Shown here piece after piece: positions 7,906 to 16,434 of a stretch of 46,826 nucleotides of DNA (position 1 is its first letter; the number at the start of each line of letters is the position of its first letter). The position numbers and the translations under genes are program-made. Source of the DNA: an uncultured Clostridia bacterium (lineage in GTDB: Bacteria; Bacillota; Clostridia; UBA1381; CAJOGA01); the NCBI GenBank assembly GCA_905233855.1, contig CAJOGA010000001.1:1-46826 (forward strand), written 5' to 3'. Under the pieces are notes generated by a model. That model had not been told where the DNA came from and did no database searches. It saw only the letters and a list, made by a program, of their open reading frames with translations.

Positions 7906-8328
7906 TTAATTTGTACCGATTTTTTTGGTCATGGTTACGGTTGTGCCTTCGCCTTTTTTGCTTTGCACCTCTACGCTGTCCATAAAGGTTTGCATTATTG
8001 TAAAGCCAAGACCGGTTCGTTCGCTGTCCGGCTTGCCTGTGTACAGAGGCTCCATCGCCTGATCTATATTTTCTATGCCTTTGCCTGTATCGCTGATTTT
8101 TATTGTGATAACATTTGCACAAGACGCACATTCCATACAAACAATGCCTTCACTGTCTTCGTATCCGTGGATAATGGCGTTTGTAACCGCTTCGGACACA
8201 GCCGTTTTGATCTCGTTTATTTCTTCAAGCGTGGGGTCTGATGACAACGCAAACGCGGCCGCTATACTTCTGGAAAGACGTTCATTGTCCGACCTGCTCA
8301 TTATTTCAACTTTTATGTAATTATCCAT
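7906..8328 (-). CDS. spoIIAB: Anti-sigma F factor SpoIIAB (serine kinase)
   Basis: A 140-residue GHKL-type kinase that binds and inhibits SigF and phosphorylates SpoIIAA. The N-box EAVTNAIIHGY, the G1 box DTGKGIE, and the G2 region ERTGLGFTIMQTFMD are intact. It begins 3 bases after the spoIIAA stop; its GAGGG ribosome binding site lies inside the end of spoIIAA, which suggests translational coupling and fixed stoichiometry of the switch proteins. Confidence 0.96.
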   Translation of the reverse strand: MDNYIKVEIMSRSDNERLSRSIAAAFALSSDPTLEEINEIKTAVSEAVTNAIIHGYEDSEGIVCMECASCANVITIKISDTGKGIENIDQAMEPLYTGKPDSERTGLGFTIMQTFMDSVEVQSKKGEGTTVTMTKKIGTN

Positions 8329-8331
8329 TGC

Positions 8332-8676
8332 TTAACCCTCCTCTGCCATGTTGAGTGCGGCGTCTTCCGTTTCGCACATTTTCACAAGCTTGTCCACGCC
8401 CGACATTCTGAGCAGTTTGCCTATCCTGTCCGATGCACAGCTTATTATCACAGAACCGTTCATCATGGAGATAAGCTTGTATCTGCCCATTATCATGCCT
8501 ATGCCGGAGCTGTCCATGAACGTTATGCCGGATAAATCCAAAATGAAAGTTCTGGCAGTGGTACGCTTTATTTCTTTGTCCATGTTTTCACGCAGAGCAA
8601 TAACGCTGTGATGATCTATTTCCCCTTCAAGATATATAATCAATGCCCGTTTTGAATTGATAAGTTTTAAACGCAT
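8332..8676 (-). CDS. spoIIAA: Anti-sigma F factor antagonist SpoIIAA
   Basis: A 114-residue STAS-domain protein that, when unphosphorylated, displaces SigF from SpoIIAB. The phosphorylated serine lies in FMDSSGIGMIMGR, the hallmark of anti-anti-sigma factors. I start it at the ATG of MRLKLINSK, preceded by AAAGGAAGG; the 27 extra codons in the ORF track have no binding site. As first gene of the spoIIA operon it should carry the operon promoter just upstream (SigH/Spo0A in Bacillus). One imperfect Spo0A-box-like heptamer is present about 70 bases upstream, which is too little to call. Confidence 0.95.
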   Translation of the reverse strand: MRLKLINSKRALIIYLEGEIDHHSVIALRENMDKEIKRTTARTFILDLSGITFMDSSGIGMIMGRYKLISMMNGSVIISCASDRIGKLLRMSGVDKLVKMCETEDAALNMAEEG

Positions 8677-9051
8677 ATATACCTTCCTTTCTTTTGTGTA
8701 TAAATAAATTATATCAGCAATACGCTCCAAATGCTTTGACTTGTTTTGTCGTAACATAGGAAAATAAAAACAAAATACGACCTTTCACTGTAATGTAAGC
8801 GGCGGTGAATGAATTTATCAAACTGTGTGATGCGTTGCCGATACGGATAAATGGTTGTTATCAACAAAAAAATTAAAAATTTTATAAAAAATGAGTTAAA
8901 ATCATACAAAAAAAGAAGGAAAAATATTATGGAATGAAGAATACTATATATTGAGACGTAAATCGTCTGACGCTTGTAATTAACTCGAGATGATAAAGTA
9001 CGGATTTCTCCGTTTTATTACCCGAGCAAAAATTTAAGGGGGTAAAACAAA
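8677..9051. other. 375-base intergenic region between spoIIA and the EF-G paralogue
   Basis: An AT-rich divergent control region. The left part should hold the spoIIA promoter; I found no convincing SigH or SigA element. The right part, before the EF-G-like gene, contains a small GACG/CGTC hairpin at about 8954-8966 and a larger hairpin at 8984-9026, described separately. No open reading frame with a ribosome binding site is seen. Confidence 0.6.
8984..9026 (+). promoter_or_regulatory. Structured 5' leader hairpin of the EF-G paralogue
   Basis: CTCG pairs with CGAG, then GATAAA with TTTATT, then ACGGA with TCCGT around the loop TTTC, forming an interrupted stem of about 15 pairs. It ends about 10 bases before the AAGGGGGT ribosome binding site. 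There is no T-run, so it is not a simple terminator. It does not match a riboswitch class I know. Confidence 0.45.
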
Positions 9052-11127
9052 TTGAACAGTTTTTCATCGGAAAATATCAGAAATATTGTGTTGCTGGGAC
9101 ACAGCAAGGCAGGAAAAACCACATTGACGGAAGCTATGCTGTTTAATGCGGGTGTTACAGACCGGCTGGGTTCTGTTGCAGACGGCACGACAGTATCGGA
9201 TTACGATCCTGAGGAAATCAAGCGTAAAATTTCGATAAGCACCGCTTTTGCACCTTTTGAATGGAAGGGAAATAAGTTTAATATAATTGATACTCCGGGG
9301 TATTTTGATTTTGTCGGAGGCGTGCAGGAGGGCTTAAGAGCGGCAGACGCCGCACTTATCGTGCTGAGCGGACGCAGCGGCGTTTCTGTCGGAACAGAAA
9401 AGGCTTGGGACGCCGTTAAAGACCGTAATATGCCGGTTATGTTCTTTGTTAATAAGCTGGATGACGAAAGGGCAAATTACCAGGAAACGCTGGAACAGAT
9501 GAAGGAGAAGTTCTCCAAATCTGTCGCACCGTTTGTATATCCTATCAAAGAGGGCGATAAATTCCGTGGGTTCGTTGACATAATAGACCATACGGCAAGA
9601 CGTTACGAGGGTACCGAAAGGGTGGATATACCTGTTCCGGAAGGCATGGAAGATGTTATCGCTCCGTTGCGTGATATGATCATGGAAGCCGTTGCGGAAA
9701 CAAGCGAAGAGCTGATGGATAAATACTTTGCCGGCGAAGAGTTTACCTTCGACGAGATAAAGCAAGCCATACGAAAGGGCGTTAAAGAAGGAACGATATT
9801 GCCTGTATATTGCGGCTCCGCACAGGACAATGTCGGCGTTTTGAGCCTTATGGACAGTATCGGAAAGTATCTTGACGGTGCGGATGCTGTAGACGTTGCG
9901 GCTGTTGACGCCAAAACAGGAGACGTAGTTGAACTAAAACCGGTTGCCGACGAAGCAATGTCTGCAATTGTATTCAAAACGGTTGCCGACCCGTACGTGG
10001 GCAAAATGTCTGTGTTCAGAGTTGTGTCCGGAAAGATAAAGAGCGATTCGGTTGTTTATAATCCGAACACACAAACGGAAGAAAAAATAGGTAAAATATA
10101 TATGCTCAGGGGCAAAAAACAGATAGAAGTTCCGGAAGTATCGGCGGGCGATATTGCGTCGGTAACAAAGCTGGTTAATACAAACACAGGCGACACATTG
10201 TGTTCCGTTTCCAAACCTGTTATTTTGGAGGGTATAGATTTTCCTGAACCTGTTTTGTCAATGGCTGTTACACCGCTTGCCAAAGGTGATGAAGAAAAGA
10301 TAAGTCAAGGTCTTACAAAGCTTTTGGATGAGGATTTAACATTCAAAATAAAAAACAATACCGAAACCAAACAGCTTATAATCTCCGGTCAGGGCGATCA
10401 GCATATAGATGTCATCATCAGCAAGTTAAAGGCTAAATTCGGTGTTAATGTGAAGCTTGAAGAGCCTGTTGTGGCATATCGCGAGACAATACGCGGCAAG
10501 GCAAAGGTTGAAGGCAAACATAAAAAGCAATCCGGCGGACACGGTCAATACGGTCATGTATGGATTGAATTTGAGCCGGGCGATACCGAAGAACTGACAT
10601 TCTGCGAACAGGTATTCGGCGGTGCAGTGCCTAAGAATTTCTTCCCGGCTGTTGAAAAAGGCTTGAGAGAATGTATGCAGAACGGTGTTTTGGCAGGATA
10701 TCCTATGGTTAATGTCAAAGCTACGTTGTTAGACGGTTCATATCACCCTGTAGACTCATCCGAAATGGCATTTAAGGTTGCGGCATCGCTTGCATATAAG
10801 GCAGGAATACCTCAGGCTAAGCCTGTACTTTTGGAGCCTGTCGGCATGTTGAAAACGTATGTGCCGGACGAAATAACCGGTGATGTTATAGGCGATATAA
10901 ATAAGCGTCGCGGACAGATTATGGGCATGGGTGCGTCGGAGATAAAAGGCCTAAGCCTTATAGAAGCTGAAGTGCCTGTGGCTGAAATGTTCAAGTATGC
11001 AACAGATTTGCGTTCCATGAGCCGCGGTAAAGGCAAATTTACCTTTGAATTTTTGCGTTATGATGAGGCTCCGGCAAACGTAACCGAAAAGGTTAAAGCA
11101 GAGGCTGCCGCAAAAAGAGAAGAATAG
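9052..11127 (+). CDS. Elongation factor G-like translational GTPase (EF-G2 type paralogue)
   Basis: A 691-residue translational GTPase. The G motifs are G1 GHSKAGKT (canonical EF-G has AHIDAGKT), G3 DTPG (in IDTPGYFDF), G4 NKLD and G5 GSA, followed by EF-G domains II to V, including the domain IV stretch GHGQYGHVWIEFEPGD. The altered G1 and the absence of neighbouring rpsL, rpsG or tuf place it in the EF-G2/FusA2-like group rather than with the main translocase. Its job is uncertain: auxiliary translocation, ribosome recycling or stress response are possible. It starts at TTG, 8-9 bases after AAGGGGGT; no ATG nearby has a site. It is monocistronic and closed by a strong terminator. Confidence 0.85.
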   Translation: MNSFSSENIRNIVLLGHSKAGKTTLTEAMLFNAGVTDRLGSVADGTTVSDYDPEEIKRKISISTAFAPFEWKGNKFNIIDTPGYFDFVGGVQEGLRAADAALIVLSGRSGVSVGTEKAWDAVKDRNMPVMFFVNKLDDERANYQETLEQMKEKFSKSVAPFVYPIKEGDKFRGFVDIIDHTARRYEGTERVDIPVPEGMEDVIAPLRDMIMEAVAETSEELMDKYFAGEEFTFDEIKQAIRKGVKEGTILPVYCGSAQDNVGVLSLMDSIGKYLDGADAVDVAAVDAKTGDVVELKPVADEAMSAIVFKTVADPYVGKMSVFRVVSGKIKSDSVVYNPNTQTEEKIGKIYMLRGKKQIEVPEVSAGDIASVTKLVNTNTGDTLCSVSKPVILEGIDFPEPVLSMAVTPLAKGDEEKISQGLTKLLDEDLTFKIKNNTETKQLIISGQGDQHIDVIISKLKAKFGVNVKLEEPVVAYRETIRGKAKVEGKHKKQSGGHGQYGHVWIEFEPGDTEELTFCEQVFGGAVPKNFFPAVEKGLRECMQNGVLAGYPMVNVKATLLDGSYHPVDSSEMAFKVAASLAYKAGIPQAKPVLLEPVGMLKTYVPDEITGDVIGDINKRRGQIMGMGASEIKGLSLIEAEVPVAEMFKYATDLRSMSRGKGKFTFEFLRYDEAPANVTEKVKAEAAAKREE

Positions 11128-11145
11128 TGATTTAACATAAGATTT

Positions 11146-11189
11146 AAAAAAAGCGATTTTTGGTATAACTTCTAAAAATCGCTTTTTTA
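11146..11189. terminator. Intrinsic terminator after the EF-G paralogue
   Basis: AAAAAAAGCGATTTTT pairs with AAAAATCGCTTTTTT around a 12-base loop. It is strong and nearly symmetrical, and separates this gene from the hydrogenase operon. Confidence 0.9.
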
Positions 11190-11275
11190 AATGGTCGAAA
11201 AAAGCAGAAAAAAGAAAATTTATATATAGCTTTTTTTATAATTATATGTTACAATACATGTTGGTGTATTTATGA

Positions 11276-11293
11276 TAATTAAATTTTTAACAA
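11276..11293 (+). promoter_or_regulatory. Candidate Rex operator upstream of the hydrogenase operon
   Basis: The 18-mer TAATTAAATTTTTAACAA matches the clostridial Rex consensus TTGTTAANNNNTTAACAA at 7 of 7 positions in the right half and 5 of 7 in the left. It lies 58 bases before the first hydrogenase gene. Possible -10 elements (TATAAT at 11237, TACAAT at 11250) sit just upstream, so a bound repressor would cover or block the initially transcribed region. Rex is encoded at 34465-35112. AT-rich sequence raises the chance of a fortuitous match. Confidence 0.45.
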
Positions 11294-11351
11294 TCTTAGC
11301 ATGAACAGGTTAGAACCCAAAATTCTAAGTAACTTAAAGGAGGACTTATTA

Positions 11352-11843
11352 ATGAGCAACCAGGCAAAATACGTTTTTAAAGGAACGCCTGAACAAGAAC
11401 AAGAACTTTTAAAAGTTATCGACAAATACAAAAACACAGAAGGAGCTTTGATCCCTATATTGCACGAAGCACAGGAGATATACGGATATCTGCCTTTAGA
11501 GGTTCAGAAAATAGTATCGGAAAATGCTAACATACCTCTTGCTGAAATATACGGTGTAGTAACCTTTTACGCTCAATTTTCTTTGGTGCCTAAGGGTGAA
11601 TACAGTATAGCAGTCTGTCTGGGAACGGCTTGTTACGTTAAAGGTTCGGGAAACATTCTTGAAAAAATAAAAGAAAAACTTGGTATAGACGTTGGCGAAT
11701 GCAGCGAAGACGGAAAATTCTCGCTTGATGCAACACGTTGTATCGGAGCGTGCGGTCTTGCACCTGTTATGACCGTTAACGATGAGGTTTACGGCAGACT
11801 GGAAGTCAAAGACGTTGATAAAATATTAGAAAAATATATGTAA
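11352..11843 (+). CDS. hydC: NuoE-like [2Fe-2S] subunit of NAD(P)-linked [FeFe] hydrogenase (HydC)
   Basis: A 163-residue thioredoxin-like ferredoxin subunit homologous to the 24-kDa subunit of complex I. The four cluster cysteines are in LGTACYVKGS and ATRCIGACGLAPV. In bifurcating hydrogenases it forms the HydABC core with HydB and HydA. I start at the ATG of MSNQAKY, 8 bases after AAAGGAGG; the 17 extra ORF-track codons have no site. First gene of the operon, with a candidate Rex box upstream; the next gene starts 2 bases after the stop. Confidence 0.92.
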   Translation: MSNQAKYVFKGTPEQEQELLKVIDKYKNTEGALIPILHEAQEIYGYLPLEVQKIVSENANIPLAEIYGVVTFYAQFSLVPKGEYSIAVCLGTACYVKGSGNILEKIKEKLGIDVGECSEDGKFSLDATRCIGACGLAPVMTVNDEVYGRLEVKDVDKILEKYM

Positions 11844-11845
11844 TT

Positions 11846-12409
11846 ATGAGAGAGTTATCACTTCATATACTTGATATTGTTCAAAATTCTATAACAGCCG
11901 GGGCAAAACTTGTTATTATTAATATTGTTGAAGATATAAACTTAGATGAACTTGTTATAGAAATAATAGATAACGGAAAAGGAATGGATGATGAAACGAT
12001 TAAGCGAGTGATGGATCCGTTCTATACAACGCGTACCACACGCAAGGTCGGACTTGGCATACCGCTTTTTAAAAACGCCGCACTTACAACCGGAGGAAAG
12101 TTTTATATAACAAGCCGGCAGGGCAGCGGAACAATCGAAACTGCGGTGTTCAAACACAGCAGTATAGACCGTCAGCCGATAGGCGATATGTCGCAAACAA
12201 TGCTTACACTTATGACCGGTAATGAAAATATAGACTTTTTATATTACCACAGATACGTAAGCGGTGAGCAGAATGATCAATTTATATTCGACACAAGGCA
12301 GATAAAGCAAGCACTTGGCGGTGCGGATGTAAATGTACCGGAAATTTATATGTGGATAAAAGAATATATACAAGAAGGAATCTCAAATTTATACGGAGGT
12401 GTGCAGTAA
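11846..12409 (+). CDS. HATPase_c (GHKL) ATP-binding protein within the hydrogenase operon
   Basis: A 187-residue protein with a histidine-kinase-like ATP-binding domain: N-box DIVQNSITAGA near residue 10, G1 box DNGKGMD, F-box FYTTRTTRKVGLGIPLFK, and SGTIE. It has no dimerisation/phosphoacceptor histidine domain, sensor domain or membrane segment. The C-terminal 70 residues are not recognised. Similar stand-alone HATPase genes accompany clostridial hydrogenase operons, but their role is not established to my knowledge; regulation of expression or assembly is conjecture. It is tightly packed: 2 bases after hydC, and its stop overlaps the next ATG. Confidence 0.82.
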   Translation: MRELSLHILDIVQNSITAGAKLVIINIVEDINLDELVIEIIDNGKGMDDETIKRVMDPFYTTRTTRKVGLGIPLFKNAALTTGGKFYITSRQGSGTIETAVFKHSSIDRQPIGDMSQTMLTLMTGNENIDFLYYHRYVSGEQNDQFIFDTRQIKQALGGADVNVPEIYMWIKEYIQEGISNLYGGVQ

Positions 12410-12780
12410 TGAAATCTTTGGCAGAATTGGAAGCATTGAGAAAATCAACTTTAGAGAAAATCAATTTAAGAAAAGAAGACGGAGACGGTGCAAGAGTTGT
12501 TGTCGGTATGGCAACATGCGGTATTGCGGCAGGTGCAAGACCTGTGCTTAACGCATTTATGGAGGAAATAGCAAAAAGAAATCTTGATAATGTTACGGTA
12601 ACACAAACAGGATGTATCGGTTTGTGTCAGTACGAGCCGATTGTTGAAATATATACACCGGGTCTTGAAAAAGTAACTTATGCAAAGGTTAAACCGGAAA
12701 TGGTTGCTCAAATTGTAACAGAGCATATTGTTAACGGAAAGCCTTGCAGCCAATATACTATCGGCAACGTTCAAAAGTAA
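12409..12780 (+). CDS. Thioredoxin-like [2Fe-2S] ferredoxin protein of the hydrogenase operon
   Basis: A 123-residue protein with a thioredoxin-like [2Fe-2S] fold. The four cysteines lie in MATCGIAAGA (only one there), QTGCIGLCQYEP, and near the C-terminus KPCSQY; the spacing of the first group differs from the usual CxxxxC. It resembles the N-terminal domain of HydB/NuoF-type subunits and is a common small extra gene in clostridial hyd operons; it probably passes electrons or helps assembly. The ATG overlaps the preceding stop by one base (TAATG), with GGAGGTG upstream, which fixes the start 19 codons inside the ORF-track frame. Confidence 0.85.
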   Translation: MKSLAELEALRKSTLEKINLRKEDGDGARVVVGMATCGIAAGARPVLNAFMEEIAKRNLDNVTVTQTGCIGLCQYEPIVEIYTPGLEKVTYAKVKPEMVAQIVTEHIVNGKPCSQYTIGNVQK

Positions 12781-12798
12781 TTTAGGAGGTCAGCTTAA

Positions 12799-14592
12799 AT
12801 GGAATTGTATAGAAGCCATGTGCTTGTCTGTGGCGGTACGGGGTGTACCTCTTCCAAGAGCCAGTTGGTTATGGAAAACATGGAGAAGTACATCAAAGAA
12901 TATAACCTTGATAAAGAGGTTAAAGTTGTAAAAACCGGTTGTTTCGGTCTCTGTGCCTTGGGCCCTGTAGTTGTAGTGTATCCTGAAGGTGCGTTTTACA
13001 GTATGGTAACTCCGGAAGACACCAAGGAAATTGTTGAAGAACATCTTTTAAAGGGAAGAATAGTAAAACGTTTGTTGTATTCTCCAACAGCTGAAGAAGA
13101 TGATATCAAATCTCTTAATGAGGTTGATTTCTATAAAAAGCAAAAACGTATCGCATTAAGAAACTGCGGTGTTATAAATCCTGAAATAATCGACGAATAT
13201 ATAGCGTTCGACGGTTACAAAGCTTTGGGTAAGGTGTTAACCGAAATGACACCTGAACAGGTTGTTAACGAAATAAAAGAATCGGGTTTACGCGGACGCG
13301 GCGGCGGCGGTTTCCCTACAGGTTTGAAATGGGATTTTACAGCAAAAGCTGTGGGCGATCAGAAATACGTTGCCTGTAACGCCGATGAAGGCGACCCGGG
13401 TGCATTCATGGACAGAAGTATATTGGAAGGCGATCCTCACAGCGTAATTGAGGCAATGGCTATTGCCGCTTATGCTGTTGGTGCAAACCAAGGTTATATA
13501 TACATCAGAGCGGAATATCCTATCGCTGTAAAACGTTTGCAGATAGCAATCGGTCAGGCAAGGGAATACGGTTTGTTGGGTAAAAACATCTTCGGTACCG
13601 ATTTCTGCTTTGACATTGATATACGTCTTGGTGCCGGTGCGTTTGTTTGCGGTGAAGAAACAGCACTTATGACATCTATCGAAGGCCATCGCGGTGAGCC
13701 GAGACCACGTCCTCCGTTCCCGGCTGTTAAAGGTTTGTTTGCAAAACCTACATTGCTCAACAATGTTGAGACGTACGCAAATATTCCTGTAATAATCAAT
13801 AACGGTGCTAAATGGTTTGCTGAAATCGGTACAGAAAAAAGTAAAGGCACAAAGGTGTTTGCTCTCGGCGGCAAAATTGTGAACACAGGTCTTGTTGAAA
13901 TTCCTATGGGTACAACGTTGAGAGAGATCGTTGAAGAAATAGGCGGCGGCATACCGAACGGTAAAAAGTTCAAAGCTGCTCAGACAGGCGGACCTTCGGG
14001 CGGATGTATTCCTGCGTCGCTTATAGATACTCCTATTGACTATGACTCATTGATAAGCATAGGTGCAATGATGGGTTCCGGCGGTCTTATCGTAATGGAC
14101 GAAACAACATGTATGGTTGATATAGCTAAGTTCTTCCTTGAATTTACTGTTGATGAATCATGCGGTAAGTGTGCACCATGTCGTATCGGTACAAGAAGGA
14201 TGCTTGAAATATTGGAAAAGATAACGTCCGGCAAAGGTGAAATGGAAGATATTGAAAAGCTTAAGAAACTGGCAAACGGAATTAAAGCATCTGCACTTTG
14301 CGGACTCGGACAAACAGCACCTAACCCTGTTTTAAGCACATTGAGATATTTTGAAGATGAATATATAGCTCACGTTGTAGACAAGAAATGTCCTGCAGGC
14401 GTATGTAAAGACTTGCTGCAATACAAGATCAATCCTGAATTATGTAAGGGTTGCAGCTTGTGTGCAAGAAACTGTCCTGTACAGGCTATCAGCGGTCAGG
14501 TTAAATCTCCGTTCACTATCGACCCTGAGAAATGTATCAAATGTGGTGTCTGTGCATCTTCATGTAAGTTTAATGCTATAAGCAAGCAATAA
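12799..14592 (+). CDS. hydB: NuoF-like flavoprotein subunit of NAD(P)-linked [FeFe] hydrogenase (HydB)
   Basis: A 597-residue diaphorase subunit. In order: N-terminal thioredoxin-like [2Fe-2S] domain (cysteines near residues 11, 16, 48 and 52), the NADH/FMN domain with GLRGRGGGGFPTGLKW and NADEGDPGAFMDR, the NuoF-type [4Fe-4S] site ESCGKCAPCRIG, and a C-terminal 2x[4Fe-4S] ferredoxin (CKGCSLCARNCP and CIKCGVCASSCK). This architecture is that of HydB in electron-bifurcating hydrogenases, where FMN couples NAD(P)H and ferredoxin oxidation to H2. AGGAGG precedes the ATG; the gap to the previous gene is 18 bases. Confidence 0.95.
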   Translation: MELYRSHVLVCGGTGCTSSKSQLVMENMEKYIKEYNLDKEVKVVKTGCFGLCALGPVVVVYPEGAFYSMVTPEDTKEIVEEHLLKGRIVKRLLYSPTAEEDDIKSLNEVDFYKKQKRIALRNCGVINPEIIDEYIAFDGYKALGKVLTEMTPEQVVNEIKESGLRGRGGGGFPTGLKWDFTAKAVGDQKYVACNADEGDPGAFMDRSILEGDPHSVIEAMAIAAYAVGANQGYIYIRAEYPIAVKRLQIAIGQAREYGLLGKNIFGTDFCFDIDIRLGAGAFVCGEETALMTSIEGHRGEPRPRPPFPAVKGLFAKPTLLNNVETYANIPVIINNGAKWFAEIGTEKSKGTKVFALGGKIVNTGLVEIPMGTTLREIVEEIGGGIPNGKKFKAAQTGGPSGGCIPASLIDTPIDYDSLISIGAMMGSGGLIVMDETTCMVDIAKFFLEFTVDESCGKCAPCRIGTRRMLEILEKITSGKGEMEDIEKLKKLANGIKASALCGLGQTAPNPVLSTLRYFEDEYIAHVVDKKCPAGVCKDLLQYKINPELCKGCSLCARNCPVQAISGQVKSPFTIDPEKCIKCGVCASSCKFNAISKQ

Positions 14593-14651
14593 TAACAACA
14601 CTTTTTGCATAACCTATCACAAAAAGAATTTATGGAAGGAGCCAACAACAA

Positions 14652-16385
14652 ATGGTTAATATAAAAATAAACGGTAAAGACTATTCTGTGGCAGAAGGCA
14701 CAACCGTTCTTGAAGCTGCAAGAAGTGTCGGAATTGATATACCAACATTATGCTATTTAAAAGGCGTTAATGAAATTGGTGCTTGCCGTATGTGTCTTGT
14801 TGAAGTAAAAGGAGCCAGAGCACTTCAGGCAGCGTGCGTATATCCTGTAAGCGAAGGTATGGAGGTTATGACAAACACTCCTGCCGTTAGAAATGCAAGA
14901 AAACTTAATTTGGAATTAATTCTTTCAACACATGACAGAAAATGTCTGACATGTGTGAGAAACAGAAACTGCGAGCTTCAGGCATTGGCCGACAATCTCG
15001 GCGTAACAGACATCGCATATGAAGGTATCAGAAATGAATATGACATTGACGAAATTTCTCCGTCAATCGTGCGTGATAACAACAAATGTATTTTGTGTAA
15101 ACGTTGTGTAAGCACATGTAAAAATGTTCAGACAGTCGCTGTTATTGACGCTAAAAACAGAGGCTTCAACACTGAAATAGGCTGTGCGTTTGATATGCCT
15201 CTTGCAGAAACTCCGTGTGTAAACTGCGGACAGTGTATCACAGCATGTCCTGTTGGTGCATTAAGAGAAAAATCCGATATCGACAGAGTATGGGCTGCGC
15301 TTGCAGACCCTGACAAGCACGTTGTTGTTCAAACAGCACCTGCTGTAAGAGCAGGCTTGGGTGAAGAATTTGACATGCCTATAGGCACGCCTGTAACCGG
15401 TAAAATGGCTAACGCTTTGAAACAAATCGGTTTTGACAAAGTGTTTGACACCGATACAGGTGCTGACCTGACAATCATGGAAGAAGGCACAGAAGTTATT
15501 GAAAGAATACAAAACGGCGGTAAGCTGCCTGTTATAACATCATGTAGTCCGGGTTGGGTTAAGTTCTGTGAACACAATTTCCCAGATTTTCTTGACAATT
15601 TGTCAAGTGCAAAATCTCCGCATGAGATGTTTGGTGCCGTTTTGAAAACATACTACGCACAAAAACAGGGAATAGACCCTAAAAATATCGTAGTTGTTTC
15701 TATCATGCCATGTACAGCTAAAAAGTTTGAAGCTCAAAGACCTGAACTTTCCAACGGCGATTTGCAGGATGTTGACATAGTTTTAACAACCAGAGAGCTT
15801 GGAAGAATGATAAAACAGGCAGGTATAGACTTTAAAAATATTGAAGATGCACCGTTTGATAATCCGTTTGGCGAAGCAACAGGTGCAGGCGTTATCTTTG
15901 GTGCAACCGGCGGTGTTATGGAAGCAGCGTTAAGAACGGTTGCTGAAGTGTTAACCGGTAAGTCTATTGAAAATTGCGACTATACCGATGTTCGCGGTAC
16001 AGACGGCATAAAGAGAGCAGAAATTAAGGTTGGCGATTTGACATTAAAAGCAGCTGTTGCACACGGCCTCGGCAATGCAAGAAAGTTGCTTGAAGCAATA
16101 AGAGAGGGTAAGGAAAATTACCACTTTGTTGAAATAATGGCATGTCCGGGCGGTTGTGTAACCGGCGGCGGTCAACCTATCAGAAGTGCTAAAGAGCGTA
16201 TGGATATAGACCTTAAAGCTGAAAGAGCAAAGGCTTTGTATTCGGAAGATATCAACTCTCAAATAAGAAAATCTCATGAAAACCCTGTTATCAAGAAATT
16301 GTATGACGAATTCTTTGAGAAACCGGGAAGTCATAAGGCTCATGAGTTGTTGCATACTCATTACGCTAAGAGAGAAAATTATTAA
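14652..16385 (+). CDS. hydA: [FeFe] hydrogenase catalytic subunit HydA
   Basis: A 577-residue enzyme making or consuming H2. Domains in order: [2Fe-2S] (C34, C45, C48, C62), His-Cys3 [4Fe-4S] (H94, C98, C101, C107), two ferredoxin [4Fe-4S] sites (C146/149/152/156 and C189/192/195/199), then the H-cluster domain with TSCSPGW (C298), MPCTAKKFE (C354) and MACPGGCVTGGGQP (C498, C502), all intact, and a small-subunit-like C-terminus. The extra C-terminal [2Fe-2S] domain of Thermotoga HydA is absent. With HydB and HydC it should form a trimeric NAD(P)H/ferredoxin-dependent hydrogenase. GGAAGGAG precedes the ATG. Maturases HydE, F and G are not in the window. Confidence 0.96.
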   Translation: MVNIKINGKDYSVAEGTTVLEAARSVGIDIPTLCYLKGVNEIGACRMCLVEVKGARALQAACVYPVSEGMEVMTNTPAVRNARKLNLELILSTHDRKCLTCVRNRNCELQALADNLGVTDIAYEGIRNEYDIDEISPSIVRDNNKCILCKRCVSTCKNVQTVAVIDAKNRGFNTEIGCAFDMPLAETPCVNCGQCITACPVGALREKSDIDRVWAALADPDKHVVVQTAPAVRAGLGEEFDMPIGTPVTGKMANALKQIGFDKVFDTDTGADLTIMEEGTEVIERIQNGGKLPVITSCSPGWVKFCEHNFPDFLDNLSSAKSPHEMFGAVLKTYYAQKQGIDPKNIVVVSIMPCTAKKFEAQRPELSNGDLQDVDIVLTTRELGRMIKQAGIDFKNIEDAPFDNPFGEATGAGVIFGATGGVMEAALRTVAEVLTGKSIENCDYTDVRGTDGIKRAEIKVGDLTLKAAVAHGLGNARKLLEAIREGKENYHFVEIMACPGGCVTGGGQPIRSAKERMDIDLKAERAKALYSEDINSQIRKSHENPVIKKLYDEFFEKPGSHKAHELLHTHYAKRENY

Positions 16386-16397
16386 ACCTATTAATAG

Positions 16398-16423
16398 AAA
16401 GCCCGGCTATGGAGCCGGGCTTT
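16398..16423 (+). terminator. Intrinsic terminator of the hydrogenase operon
   Basis: AAAGCCCGGCT pairs perfectly with AGCCGGGCTTT around ATGG, ending in a short T tract. Confidence 0.85.
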
Positions 16424-16434
16424 CTTATACAACC

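Noticed and set aside
8747-8753. Spo0A-box-like heptamer TGTCGTA upstream of spoIIAA
   Set aside because: One mismatch to TGNCGAA, a single copy, and no recognisable SigH promoter with it; this is expected by chance in a region of this size.
9603-10004. Minus-strand ORF of 133 aa inside the EF-G paralogue
   Set aside because: Antisense to conserved EF-G sequence, without a binding site.
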